Shown here in pieces: positions 12,701-43,540 of a stretch of DNA of 64,000 nucleotides. The notes below the pieces were generated by a model. It had not been told where the DNA came from, ran no database searches, and worked only from the letters and a program-made list of their open reading frames with translations. Location of the stretch: assembly GCA_036898135.1 (NCBI GenBank), contig CM072512.1, forward strand, positions 5,608,636-5,672,635. The letters are read 5' to 3'. This DNA comes from Oncomelania hupensis. Taxonomy: Eukaryota; Mollusca; Gastropoda; Littorinimorpha; Pomatiopsidae. A program made the translations under genes and the position numbers. Each line of letters begins with the position of its first letter. Within the stretch, counting starts at the first letter, position 1.

Positions 12701-15700
12701 TCCCACATGAAAACTTTTCTTTGTACAAAGTCAACACAGCAGTTAGCGATAAAAAATAAATTAAACGCTCTTTTAGGCAAATGCGGGATGTTGCTCTTTA
12801 AAAACTTTGTACAAAAGAAAACCAAATACTGTCCACGCTTCACTCCCCCTTTTTTAACCTCTCTCGGCATGGAGAAAGGTCAAAGGTGACCACAAAGGGT
12901 AAAGGTCATGGCCTACACACGCGCCTGTACATGAATGAGACGCCTACCGCTGTACGCAGACAGCCACGTTATAATAAAACATCTGTACACTAAGGGAGAT
13001 AATAAATAAGCACTGACAAATGACCAACAGCACTAGTACGTAATGGTGGGAAGTAAACAGCTCTTGTGTAACAACTGCCAGGACCACACAACAGTTTTCA
13101 GTGCAGTGGACCAAAAAAAAAAAAATCTTTATTCAGATTTAGAAGGTTGTGTGCTATTATTACCGTTATAATTTTGTAGCATTTATTTCACCAAATGCAT
13201 ATTATATATGTTTCCAAATCTTCAACAAGCGTGTAATAAATTAATTAGGTTCCCAGCATTAGAATAACACAAATCCACTATTAAAAACCATCTCTCTAAA
13301 CTCTTAATACTTCAGAACAAAACAGTCTATTCTAAAATGAGATCATATTTCAAAACAAAATTAACCATCCATTTTAATCACCTTATACTTCAAACTAAAA
13401 TTAACATTTTAATCACTTATACTTCAAAATAAAATTAACGCTTTTTATCGCTTATACTTTAACCTAAAATTAACAGTCCTTTTTAATGTTTTACTGTCTA
13501 GCTTCACGATATTGGATTTTTTTGTTTCTGAATCTTCATTGTATTTTTATTTTGTATCTTTAATCAAGCACATTTATATAACATGATATTTCAATTTTTT
13601 TAATATCTTTTAATCTAGCACATTTATGATTCACGATATTTTAATTTTTTTTACATTTTTCATCCATCACATTTATGCTTTAGATATTGGAATTTTTACA
13701 TCTTTAACCAAGCAGTTTATATTTTATGACATTTGAATTTTGATTTCAATATTTCATAATACTATCATTACCACACACAGTTTCTCCATGAGCTTATTAA
13801 CCACCATTATTTTATTTTTTTATCATTGTTTGCTAATATGGGATATTCAAAAATGTTAAGAGCTTACTGTAACGAGAATTGTCAGAGAAGACTTGATAAA
13901 AACAAAATGTCTTGTACTATATTTGGGGAAAACCAAACCCGAATAAATGAAAGTTGTAAGAATTTTTTTTTTTTTTTTTTGACATAAATCAGCAGATGTC
14001 CAGCTAGCGATTACTGTAGATTTAAAACTTTATAAACAAACTTCGGTCTGATTATATCACCCTCTCATCAAACTTTTAACAATAAAGGGAGACAAAACTT
14101 TTTTTGTAAAACTAGTAATTATCTCCCCTAATAATAAACTCGTACTTGATCTCGATGTTATCAGCTGAATTCTATCTCAATCTAAAAAATGAACCATAAT
14201 CATAAGCCAGGGCTAAATTTAAGGAAAAGTTATATATATATATCAGATCTATAAGCCAATAATAAAACAACAGTAATCGAACCTTTTGTAAGGGTGTGTG
14301 TTAAAAGGATGAAGCCTCGGGGAACTATAAAAATATAAAATAAGGTACAAGGGGGAAAAGGGAATTCCTGAATGATGGTGCTAACTAAAGCGGCCTGAGG
14401 TTCTTCAGAGCGTTAACGACCAATCCTGCACAGCAGGCACAGACGCATTGAACACCTATTTACACAAAACAAGACACACATACCCCCAAAAAATAGAAGT
14501 CAACCAGAATTATTTATATACATCTTTTTGTCAGAAACAAAATGGATGACCGACTGCTTCTGCCCTAGACTAACTGATGGACCAACATTCTGTACAGCTC
14601 TGAGCCTGGCCCACCCATGGATAACAAACTCGGGGACTTTATTTCGTAGAACAGGGGGGTGAGGCTTTTCATAGGGCGAAAAACACTGTGCAAGATCAAG
14701 GAAATTATTATAATGGTAGCTTTTGTTCTAGTACTAGTTATCATGACAGCTTCATCCTACAAAGCTATTTAATAACTCAAACTGCACTGATGACATCAAA
14801 ATGTTCCAAAATAAAAATAAAAAATCAGTAAACAAAGTCAGCTTTATAATTACTATTATCATTATCACCGTTATTGTTATTATTATCAAATAGTCCCCCA
14901 AACAAAATTACTCATTTAAAACTCCAAAACCTTACAACATCAAAAAATGCCCAGCAATTGCTGCAACAAATTCAATTTGGTAAACCTCTGTATCTTTTTT
15001 TCAAGTTTAAAATACAAATAAATCACTTGTCAAAATTCATTTAAAATTACGGAGATACGAAATACAATTATGAAAAGTCTAATAATTTCAAACTTGTAAT
15101 ATCAAATATTACGCGTGAAAGTATTTCTACGGAGCATAATTTTGCCATATAAAATTCTTTGAAATATTTTCATCAAATATTTTTCATAATTTATTTTACT
15201 GTACATTAATTGTACATAAATATAATATAATACAATCGGTTAAATTAAACTAATTAAAAATCTATTTCATTATTATTATTAGTAATACAGGTTTATGATT
15301 CAATTCTGGTTTTGTGAAAATTTGAGGAAAAATTTAGATGGCCCATAAAGTCATATAATATTTCATATTAACGCACTCTGGTCAAACTCCAATAGTTTCT
15401 ACACATCAATGAAAATTGATCTTCAATAGTTTCTAAACAACAACAGAAATTGACCTACAAAAAATGGACCTTAGAACATTTACTGCAAAACATCAGCTTT
15501 ATAATGGAATTCAATAAACCAGCCACTAGAATTTAAACAAAAGCCAATAACCGTGCTTCATTGCGGATCAGCTCTTCAAATAAACATCAGCTGTATCATT
15601 ATTTGCATGCAGATTATGAAATCAATAATTTCACGGATATACTACTTAGAGCTACCAGAATATTTTATATTCATTAGTCAACCATTAATTACTGTTAGTA

Positions 15701-18700
15701 TTTTGTAATAGGTCATTTGTTTACCCTTTGGTCACAAAATTTTAAAATAAGAAACCAAAAATCCCGTAACCTCTCACCAAAAATATAAAAGTTAAACAAC
15801 CCAAAATATTTCATCTCTACCCTTACAACTAAAAACACTACGCAATCGTCCAATTTTAAAACACTGTATTTCTGTGTACGGTGACAGCAAAAAATATAAA
15901 ACATTTTAACGGGGGTTAGTGATTGTTTGACATTTGGGAAAGTTCAGCATAGAAGATTGTTAGATTGACATTCATTTGGTACATTGAGAGGAACAGATCT
16001 GGGGAGTGAGATGACAAATGAAAAGACAGGCGCCCTGATTTGATGACGATGAGAGTTTTATTTCATTGATTGCTGCTGCTGCATAATATACATTGCAATA
16101 GATAACTGAAGTCTGTACAAACATCATTCCATCAAAATACATTATAACATTTTATGTTTTACTCTTCAAGTTTTTATTTCATATCTCAAATAACTCATTC
16201 ACCGCTTCAGGCTTTCCAATTCTACACTTTTATCACAACCACTACCAACCTTGGACTCTCTCCTCTCAGCTCAGCCATATTTGTAAAATTGTATCTCATT
16301 CCAAACTTGCCATTTTTACTCACTTGAACGAAAGAAAAGTAAAAAAAAGAACATCAAACGATCATTTTTAGTAGTTCTAAAAACCTTGCTGAGAGGAAAA
16401 AAAAAAGAAGTATAATTTGTTTTAAATAAAGGAAGTGCAATATATCATTGCCATTTGAGGAGATGAAAGTTATTATAACGGTCTGAAATCTCTTTTCAAA
16501 AGGTCTGCTTGCAAGTCAAATGAGACCCCCGACTTTTTTCTTTTTTTTTTTTAAATCAACAGCAGTCAATTAACATTTTTCATTTTTATAATGAACTACT
16601 ATAACGTGATTATCACAAATTGACAAAACAGAACAAAGAATTGTTTGCACCTGAACAGGAAACTTAAGGACTAGCTAGAGTTCATCAAAGAGATGTTTTC
16701 TGGATTTGGAAGCCAAACTTTTCCAGTATAAAATCCTGTTATAAAATAAGTCAGTATGACCGTAACTAACACTCCAGCCTTGTATCAGTATGACATTATG
16801 CCATTTAGCAAGCCATCATTGACTGAGCAGACATGCTCCCACCAACAGTGCATTAAACAAAAACTTATTTTTATGTGGAGTTACAAAACTTCTTCCACAA
16901 ATGATAATCATTATCATCATTGCAGCAATATTATATAATTGACTTGCTATGAAAATAAAACCAGATGCTCCAAAAAATGTAGAAAGTCAATTCAGTTCAT
17001 GTTAAAACAAGAGAGAATCGATTCCCAAAAAAAAATAGTTTAAAAATATTAGATCAAAGCAGGCTTATCAATTGAAAACAGCTGCTTCAAGAAAATTGTA
17101 TACCCAAAAGCTTTCAGATTAGAAAAACTAAGTTATTGTAGGAGATATTCCGTTAAGAGACTGAGAGCCAGTTTAGGTTTGTTTTGTGACAAAATGGATC
17201 CTTAACAGTGGCCGAACACCACCAGTATAAATCTCAGCAGTCTAGCACAAACAGTTTTAACACACACACACACAAATCAATAAATAAATATACACTCAAC
17301 TCCACACCCGTCATCTTCCTCTGTTTGAACCCAAAAGACCATGCAACACAGGTGATACAAATAGTCCTAACCATTTACCCCCAGTTACATACACCTCCTG
17401 TTGTGGCACTGGACACCATCATGGGTTACATCATCCAACTAACGGAGCAATGCAAGAAAACAGCCATGCAGGTATTTTTAGGTTTTAGAAGTCAAACGAA
17501 TGATTAAAAATTCAGAAAACATTATCATGATGCGCAGTGGAGGTTACACAGTTACTGGTGTCCCCTGTCCATCAAACAAACGATCCACAAAGAAAAACAA
17601 AGACACATGCAAATCAATCTTTGAAACACAACTCTTTTTTTTGTTTGTCTGTAGTTTGGTAGCGTTGTCTTCTCCATTGAAATAAAGGAAGAAAAAAAAA
17701 AGAAAGCGTTAAGAATTGTTTTGCTGTCAACAGTTTTTGTTTTGCTGCCTCTAAGTGAAACATTCGCGCCACGACTCGGGCGCCACACACGGCAAAAAAA
17801 CATCCACGCTGCCACGGCGCCACGCAAAGCACAACGTTTAGTTTTGATATGATACGCCAGTCATACACCAACAACTCCATCATACAACCCAGTCCTAACA
17901 GTGCCATAGAACTGCTGGCACTGGCTACAAGTGTCCCATATCACAATAAAAAAGTCCCGCTCCTCTCGCCCCAAAGAAATAAAAACAACGCGCAATTTGT
18001 GTTGATTGTGCCTCAAGATGGCCAACTCCCTGGCTTTCATCTTCCCTCATGGCGCGATACTTGCTCCGCAGCTGTTTTAGTCAGTCACACAATAGCGTTT
18101 TTCTCTTCAAAGTGAAATTGTATACGTTGTCTTTGCACATTTAGTCCAATGTGATTTTGTTGATGAAGATGCGCATGAAAAGATGGCTCAAAACAATAAT
18201 AAATCACCCCTTCTTTGTGGTTTTTACAAAATGAACAACTGTCCGTGGCGTAGCATAGACAAGATCGATATCTTGACGGACAAGCTTCACTTGGACCCCA
18301 CAAAGTTGAACTCTGCCGTCAGCACCCCTCCAGGTTTAAAGTCACCCACAGTTCATCAGCGATATTTGTAAAAATAATTCAGCACAAGAATGTTTCACAG
18401 TTCACACAATGACGGTGTCACACACTTAGAAGAAACAGCAAATGCTAATAATGGTTGTTGCACTGCTTCCCAATCACTGAAATGTTCAGTCTGTAGTTCA
18501 CGGTTGGTCATAAACAACATTCTGTTAATAGATATTTTTCTCTTCGATTGGCATAGTGAAGTTCTGCGATCGACAGCTTAGGCAGTCTCCAATCACAGCT
18601 GCTTTCTCAGCCCTCAGGACAAGACTCCTTTGAATGCCAGCAGCGGACAGCCTGCACCACAGCCCAATGGCCACCAAGTGCGAGAGAGCGTTTCCTGGCC

Positions 18701-19212
18701 CACAGACTGCTTTCCTCGTAACAACATATTCATGGATGAGGTCCCTTGTAATAAATAACTGGCTGATCAGATCTGGCAGTGCGCAAAGCATTGACAAACA
18801 ATTGTCTTCCAAAACATTGTCTTTGTTGGGATGGTGATATCACGTTCTTCACACTTGACTCCGTCAGTTCCGTAGTGTTAACCATCACCATCATTTCAAC
18901 AGTCAACAGTCTCCACCATCATTTCAACAGTCAACAGTCTCCATACCGATGTTCACAAACTCACGACATTGGGACAGTCGCATAAACGGAGAAGTCAGCA
19001 GAGGGAAAACGTCAAAACTGCTGACATTCACTCGCTTCTTTTATGGAATCGGCCTGGTCCTTTGCAATTCTGCCATCCATTCTTCTCTTCAGCGTTTTCT
19101 TAATCGAATTTTGAATTCTTTCTTTTTTTTTTTTAATAGTTTTTGTCCATCGCTTGTGTGGTAAGCAGTCTGAAGTAAATTGGGTGGCCAATCATGTGAT
19201 GGCAGCAGACTT
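9750..19212 (-). other. Probable 3' UTR and flanking DNA of the ZMIZ-like gene
   Basis: No coding signal is visible on either strand for 9.4 kb after the ZMIZ stop codon. The stretch is AT-rich and unusually poor in satellites compared with the rest of the window. Reverse-strand AATAAA signals occur at 16057-16062 and in a cluster near 9770-9800, so the transcript could end at either. A C-rich tract lies at 11630-11700. Where the transcript really ends cannot be told without RNA data. Confidence 0.4.
11630..11735. repeat. C-rich tract
   Basis: Runs of 19 and 15 C separated by AACCTCCCTTC are followed by pyrimidine-rich DNA. The apparent proline-rich and glycine-rich frames here are not genes. 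Confidence 0.9.
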
Positions 19213-36602
<17,390 letters not shown>

Positions 36603-37042
36603 CTGCTCTTGCCGGACGAATGGCATAACAGTGCAAAGCTCGGTATGATACAGGCGAGTCCGCACCACAACAACGGGCTTTCCCTTGCCTGTTACCCTTC
36701 CCCTACTCACACTCTCCCCACCCCCCTTTCTCTTCACCATCATTCATCCACCCTGTAACACATTCCTCGCATCTCTCTTTCTATCCGATTTATCCTCTTC
36801 CTCTCTCATCCTCACTTCTTGCTATCGTCTCCGCCCCCCCCCCTTCCCCCTCCCCTCCCTTCTCTTCCTCCGTGTGCTTACGGCCAACGTGCCTGTAAAG
36901 CCGACAATAGGATGCTGGGCATGCGGAGGCTGGTCGTAGAAATGCGTCGCTTTTGCATCTTTAACACACATCACGCGTACTTAACACCACAGTTTATAAC
37001 AAGGCAATCAACACGTAAAGAATGCTACTGCAAATAGCACAC

Positions 37043-37047
<5 letters not shown>

Positions 37048-37113
<66 letters not shown>
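37048..37113. repeat. ATC trinucleotide array
   Basis: About 22 ATC units. Confidence 0.98.
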
Positions 37114-37114
<1 letters not shown>

Positions 37115-37365
37115 TACAAGGAAACTCGTAAAGAGCGACAATAAAGATGTTTTCTTGTTATTATCAAAAAAGGTGATACTAAGAATTGGGCACAGGATCG
37201 ATTCTACAAATCCAGGACACCGGGTCGAAGGCCTGATTTCCTGACTCGAATAGGTCGGTGTCTTCCGCTTTAAACATAACTTTGGATGTTTAGTCGAAGG
37301 ATGACGAAGACTTGTGACGGCACTTCAAACTGTTAGCACTTCAAGCAATTAGCAACTTTAAGAGA

Positions 37366-37690
37366 GGCGCGGTGGCCGAGTGGTTAGAGCGTTGGCTTGC
37401 GGATCTGAAGGTCCCGAGTTCGAGCCCAGGCCGGGGCATTGTGTTGTGTCCTTGGGAAAGACACTTTACTCCCGTTTCCTACTCCTTCGGATGAGAGTAT
37501 AAACCGAGATCTAGTCTGTGTCGCATGCATTCCATCATAACGGACTTTAAAGATCCTGACGCTCATGTCCTAGACGGGTGAGTGCCGGTGACAAGAACAC
37601 ACCCAGCATGTACCTTGGGTAAAGCGCTTCACTTGGAGCTGCTGTACTTTCGAAAATGAAAGTGCCCGAATTTCACCTTGGTGACAATAA
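37366..37690 (+). mobile_element. tRNA-derived SINE, Leu/Ser-like head
   Basis: The head GGTGGCCGAGTGGTTAGAGC carries an A box and GAGTTCGAGCC a B box of an RNA polymerase III promoter. The body has CCTTGGGAAAGACACTTTAC and GGACTTTAAAGATCCTGACG and ends with TGAAAGTGCCCGAATTTCAC. It differs from a functional tRNA by continuing about 250 bases. Confidence 0.85.
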
Positions 37691-38777
37691 AGTTGTTAAA
37701 ATAAAATTTAAAAAACAACAACAACTATATCTCTCAAAATACTACAGAAAGATAGACGGCGATACTGTAACAAGAAGCAAGCATACTGAAGCAATGGTAA
37801 AGGAAACCAATGTCTGTTTTCCTAAGTCAGCGTTCTATGTCACTTCGTTGCGAACCAGGAAGTATCACACCCAACCAATTCGTCAATACTCCATACTTGT
37901 AGCAATAATCAGCCGTTATAGCCGTTATTTTCTGCCTGGCTTAACTTCCGTGAAAGCGCTACTCGACCTTTTTGTTATAGAGCTATGATGTGTCAAACGA
38001 TACATAACTCAGCTTGTGTTTTCAAAGTGCATCAGGAAGGTGCTGTACTGCTCAAATATTGTAAACAATGTACGCGATTTCCTGTTACATGGGATCCCAC
38101 AAAGGGCAATGAGGCGAGACAAAAAAAAAACTGTGTTCAGACTTAGGCTCTGATGATCAATGAAGCCTACCAGGCATTAGCCCACTGCACACTATGACCA
38201 ATACACCACTTGCATGCCGTGACTGTGGTCCTGTCAAGTGATGGAGAGAGTGTCGCTGGGGCAGAAAATAAGAAACGAGGTTGGTACGCCACCACACTGG
38301 CCACTTGACACTACCTGTGCAAGGTGGAGAAAGGCAGATTGCCTAACCTCATTCCTGGACAGTCTCTAACCCTCAAACATCCAGTTTTTCTTAGCAGCAG
38401 CTTCTAATGTTGTTATCGTAAAGCATGTCGTGTGTGTCGGTCTTGGAGCAGAGAACCCTGCTTATCAAATATTAATGCTTAGCGCTCCGCCGGCCTATTT
38501 GTATTGTGCTCGCTGGCACGCTCTCTTCACTACAATAATGCTTGGACTCTACGGCATGCAGGCATGGAACTGGTTGCTCTGCAACATCGTCATTATTATT
38601 TTTATGAGAATCAGCAGCAGCAGCATCGTCGTCGTCGCTGTAATCGTCGCAGGAATAGTCATCGCCAACAGCGACAACAATGATGTCATCGTCAAAAACA
38701 TCAGCAACAAAGCTGTTCTATACTGCATAATAGTCTATTTGACACCCTGCTCCCCTCCTCCATCACACACACGCAAC

Positions 38778-39050
38778 ATCATCATCATCATCATCATCAT
38801 CATCTTCTTCTTCTTCTTCTTCTTCTTCTTCTTCTTCTTCTTCTTCTTCTTCTTCTTCTTCTTCTTCTTCTTCTTCTTCTTCTTCTTCTTCTTCTTCTTC
38901 TTCTTCTCCTTCTTCTTCTTCTTCTTCTTCTTTCTCTCCTCCTTCATTCATCATTATCATCATCATCATCATCATCACCATCATCATCATCATCTCCATC
39001 ATAATCATCATCATCATCTTCTTCTTCTTTCTCTCCTCCTCTTTCATCAC

Positions 39051-39120
<70 letters not shown>

Positions 39121-39180
39121 TTCTTCATCTTCTTCTTCTTCTTCTTCTTCTCCCTTTTCTCCTTCTCCTTCACACTTATC
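38778..39180. repeat. Compound ATC / TTC microsatellite of about 400 bp
   Basis: An ATC run passes into about 43 TTC units (38803-38930), then mixed TTC and ATC blocks, a second pure ATC run of about 78 bases (39044-39120) and a final TTC run. All long low-complexity frames here come from the repeat. Confidence 0.98.
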
Positions 39181-39737
39181 ATCATCAGCCGCAGCATCCC
39201 AACAACCAAATGAAAACACTATAGGCCTACAGCACAAACTGCACGGTAAAAGCCGTGAAGTGTGGATGGATAGCTTTACTGTATAGAACTGCGAGTCGTA
39301 AGACAGTCGTCTGCGATTACTGACAAGCCTCAACATCAGCATCTGCCACAATAACAACAGCAACAGGAACTCTATGAGCGCTGAACAGGAAGAAACCGGC
39401 TATACAGTTACTGCGACGGTGATGTTCAATTTATGAAATTCCCTTTCGCACTACGAGGAGCGTCTTGCAATTTGTTAATGAAATTACGTTATGCGCATTT
39501 CCATGTTTTTTTTAATTTTGCTTCTTTTTTTTCTCCTCTATAATACATTGGTTATAATACACAATTTAAAAAAAGCTATTTTGTGTAATTTCAATTTATT
39601 TTTCTTCATTCTATTCTACCTCTTTTGCCTGTCAATCCCCGCTATTTGAAGAACATTAGTGATTCTTAAACAAATTACAGATACCAAATTACTATACATC
39701 CTTCTTGTTCATATACAGCCTAAACATTCTCAAAAAG

Positions 39738-39823
<86 letters not shown>

Positions 39824-39824
39824 C
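39738..39824. repeat. CT dinucleotide array
   Basis: About 43 CT units, ending in CTTTCTC. Confidence 0.98.
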
Positions 39825-39865
39825 TTCGTTTATTTATTCATAACTTAACCCTCCTCCCCACTCCC

Positions 39866-40650
39866 CACAAATTTGCTTACCGTCTTTAAAGTACACAAAC
39901 TTGCTTACCGTCTTTACAGTACACAAACTTGCTTACCGTCTTTACAGTACACAAACTTGCTTACCGTCTTTACAGTACACAAACTTGCTTACCGTCTTTA
40001 AAGTACACAAACTTGCTTACCGTCTTTACAGTACACAAACTTGCTTACCGTCTTTACAGTACACAAACCTGCTTACAGTCTTTAAAGTACACAAACTTGC
40101 TTACCGTCTTTAAAGTACACAAACTTGCTTACCGTCTTTACAGTACACAAACTTGCTTACCGTCTTTACAGTACACAAACTTGCTTACCGTCTTTACAGT
40201 ACACAAACCTGCTTACAGTCTTTAAAGTACACAAACTTGCTTACCGTCTTTAAAGTACACAAACTTGCTTACCGTCTTTACAGTACACAAACTTGCTTAC
40301 CGTCTTTACAGTACACAAACTTGCTTGCCGTCTTTACAGTACACAAACTTGCTTACCGTCTTTACAGTACACAAACTTGCTTACCGTCTTTACAGTACAC
40401 AAACTTGCTTACCGTCTTTACAGTACACACACTTGCTTACCGTCTTTACAGTACACAAACTTGCTTACCGTCTTTACAGTACACAAACTTGCTTACCGTC
40501 TTTACAGTACACACACTTGCTTACCGTCTTTACAGTACACAAACTTGCTTACCGTCTTTACAGTACACAAACTTGCTTATCGTCTTTACAGTACACAAAC
40601 TTGCTTACCGTCTTTACAGTACACAAACTTGCTTACCGTCTTTAAAAAGT
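39866..40650. repeat. 28-bp minisatellite, about 28 copies
   Basis: The unit ACAAACTTGCTTACCGTCTT plus TACAGTAC is highly homogeneous, with a few AAAG, CAGTC and CACAC variants shared between blocks, which suggests block duplication. On the minus strand every unit contains GACGGTAAGC, a good 5' splice-site match; on the plus strand it contains TCTTTACAGT, acceptor-like. Confidence 0.97.
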
Positions 40651-41040
40651 ACACAACAATAGTCACATGTGTGATCTGATCCCAAACCCCACCCACCACT
40701 CACTTTCAACATCGTGTATTCTTTTTCTACCACTACTTCTTTCCTGTCTTCGTGTTGCCAGTGGAAGGACAGTACGACGATACAAACAACGGCGGTGCGG
40801 CGTGTGCGAGTAAAGACGAGACAGAACTCCCACTGACTTGCAAATGATGCCTCCAACATCCCACTACAACACTATAATTATACAACTCCCGACACGACTA
40901 TCACTCCAACAAATTCTCACATTTAAGAGGCTTCACTCAGTTCATTTAATCGTGGGTATCTGCGCTGTACAAGATCATGCAAACCAATCCCTCCTATTCT
41001 TTATTGCACCCATTCTTTTCCAGCCCCTCTTCGTCTTCCC

Positions 41041-41089
<49 letters not shown>
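41041..41089. repeat. ATC trinucleotide array
   Basis: About 16 ATC units. Confidence 0.97.
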
Positions 41090-41091
<2 letters not shown>

Positions 41092-41236
41092 TGGAGCCAA
41101 ACAATACTGTATCAAAGAGCACAATGTGTTTTGATTTGTTTATTTGTTTGTCATGGATGTGAATATTATTCAATGTTTGTCTGAATAACGCACAGGGTCT
41201 TGCCAAACAGATATACTTCAGAACTGAAGGATGGGG

Positions 41237-41240
<4 letters not shown>

Positions 41241-41298
<58 letters not shown>

Positions 41299-41356
41299 TG
41301 GAGAGAGGGTGGAGAGAGGGAAGAAGAAGAAGAAGAAGAAGAAGAAGAAGAAGAAG

Positions 41357-41388
<32 letters not shown>

Positions 41389-41445
41389 GAAGAAGAAGAA
41401 GAGAGATACGAAATATGCGGATAAATATGATTTGCCCAAAGGAAG

Positions 41446-41527
<82 letters not shown>

Positions 41528-41530
41528 GGG
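41241..41530. repeat. Purine-strand cluster: GA, GAA and GA arrays
   Basis: GA repeats at 41241-41290, GAA repeats at 41321-41401 and GA repeats at 41450-41524 follow one another, with G runs between. The + strand is almost entirely purine for about 290 bases. Confidence 0.97.
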
Positions 41531-41749
41531 GGGGAGTTAGTGAGTGGGGGTGTGAAGAGAAAGACAGAGGTAGAAATAAAAGGTTTATTCCCTAAAGACG
41601 AGCCAGGGTGGGGAAATGAAATGGGGATGGTGAGGTGAAAGGAAAAAAGAAGGTTTAGAAAAAAATATCGGTGACAGACGCTAAAAACAGAACGGTATTG
41701 ATCTGAGAAGGCTGTCCTAATTGAAAGCGGTTGTGGTGAGGACACATCC

Positions 41750-41753
41750 ACCC

Positions 41754-41784
<31 letters not shown>

Positions 41785-42055
41785 CATGCACGCACGCACA
41801 CAAACACACCAAAGAGAAAGAGAGAAGTGATATAGTATAGGCTGCAAGCAGGGACCATCTTTTGTAACAATTGAATTGAATATATTGTATTTCATCTTGC
41901 GCGTATGCACGCGCACGCGCTCACGCACACACACACGCGCACGCGCTCACGCACACACACACACACACGCGCACGCGCTCGCGCTCGCGCGCACACACAC
42001 ACACACGTACACACATTCGTACTCATCTCATAATCACACACACACGCACCTCCCT
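41750..42055. repeat. CA/CG alternating purine-pyrimidine tract
   Basis: CCCA repeats, CA repeats and mixed CACGCG/GCTCGCGC blocks alternate, densest at 41900-42010. Confidence 0.95.
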
Positions 42056-42191
42056 TACTCTTTTCGACAAATCTCTAATACCTTATTGAATTTTTTATCA
42101 AAACCCAGAGAACAGAAGCATAGAGATACGCGTGCGCGCTCATACACACAAACAAACAAACTCGCGGGCACGCACGCACGCACCCACTCAC

Positions 42192-42636
42192 TATCCTATC
42201 CTGTCCTATCCTATCCCGTAACTCGGAGGTCGTAGGGGGGCACCACAGATGATCGTTTAACCAGCGTACTCCATCTTTCTCTGTCCTCAGCAACCCTGAC
42301 TGTTTCGCTCAATGTCAAACCAGTCCAATCTCGAATGTTGTCCTCCCACCTCTTTTTCGGTCTCCCTCTTCTTCTACCTCCTTGCACTGTGCCTTGCAGG
42401 ATGGTCTTTGCAAGACCTGATGATCTGGTGACGTGGCCATACTATCGGAGTTTCCGTTTTTTCACCACTGTGAGCAGGTCATCGTGTTGTCCAATGGCTT
42501 GTGTGATGGTCTGTCGGACGTTGTCGTTGGTGATGTGCTGGGTATAGGACATGCCCAGAAGTCTTCTGTAGCATCTCATCTCCATGCTTTGTATTCTTCG
42601 TTGTAAATCTGCTGTCAGGGTAAATGCTTCAAACTC
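42192..42636 (-). mobile_element. 5'-truncated LINE copy (43.5-kb family)
   Basis: In reverse orientation this carries the same reading frame as the 43541 copy: LTADLQRR, CYRRLLGMSYTQHIT, KKRKLRWYGHV-like sequence and the tail of GATAG units at 42192. It abuts a CA repeat at its 5' side. Confidence 0.9.
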
Positions 42637-43540
42637 ACACACACACGTAAATATACTCGGGTTCACACACATAGTAATAAGGTGTTTTTTTAAAGCGTGT
42701 TTCCCCCCCCCCCCCCCTCTCTCCCTCCTAATGATAGATCAGTTAAAACGCAGGTATCATCTTCTTTCTTTTCTTAAAGAAACACATCATATCCTTTGCT
42801 TTTTCTTTTTTTTTTAAAGAAACACATCAGCTGTTTTTCAACATAAAGAAACACATCAGATTCTTCATTCTTATTTTTATCCTTGAAAACAAAATCTTCC
42901 CGCCCACCAAACAGACCCTTCTTGCCGTCACCTCACCTCATCCATCCTCTTCTTGTTCCCACTCATCATCCTCATCCATCCTCTCCTTATCCTCACTCAT
43001 CATCCTCATCCCCCATTCCTCACCCCCGCCCTTTCCTCCTGTCCAATGAAAAACAAAATCAGGTGATATCAAAGCGAGATCGATAGCCCAGCGACACTTG
43101 CGAAATCTGCAATGGCTGACAATGAAATGGAGCCTCCCTTTTCCCATCAGCCACCTCGCCCCCGCTCCCGCCACTGACCGACCAGCAAATCCCATTTCAC
43201 CATCCAACAGTGTTTATTTCATAACTACAAATTTCCAGTCTGTTCTAAGCGCGGCAGTCGTCTACCAACTTAACAGCTTTGGAAATTACACTGCTTGTTA
43301 CTTTAATTTAACGTCCGTTCACCTAAGTGATTTAAGACTTGATGGGAGCAGGGGAAAATATTAAACTAATAAGGAATGGTCATAATGAATGGAAAAAGGA
43401 ATTTAAAAAAATTAACAAAACTGAACAATTAAACAATTAACATTGTAAAATAATTATAACTTATACAATTGACGTCCAATATAACTACAAAACAATCCTT
43501 GTAAAATAATCTTAATTATATCTCATATTATTATTATTAT
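42637..43540. other. Gene-free stretch
   Basis: It contains three spaced copies of AAAGAAACACATCA (about 42776-42860), a C run and a pyrimidine-rich block at 42900-43040. No exon is seen. Confidence 0.5.

Noticed and set aside
17208..19164. Many frames of 60-100 residues on both strands between 17.2 and 19.2 kb
   Set aside because: They have AT-rich chance composition, overlap each other on both strands and lie in the probable 3' UTR of the ZMIZ-like gene.
38430..39363. Long poly-Phe/His, poly-Glu/Lys/Met and poly-Asp frames
   Set aside because: They come from ATC/TTC microsatellites.
39901..40679. Plus-strand frames with repeated LAYRLYSTQTCL-type motifs
   Set aside because: They are products of the 28-base minisatellite, which is open in all three plus-strand frames.
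40614..40859. An 81-residue minus-strand frame ending in donors
   Set aside because: No similarity is recognised; it is kept only as part of the splice-donor array hypothesis, not as a gene.
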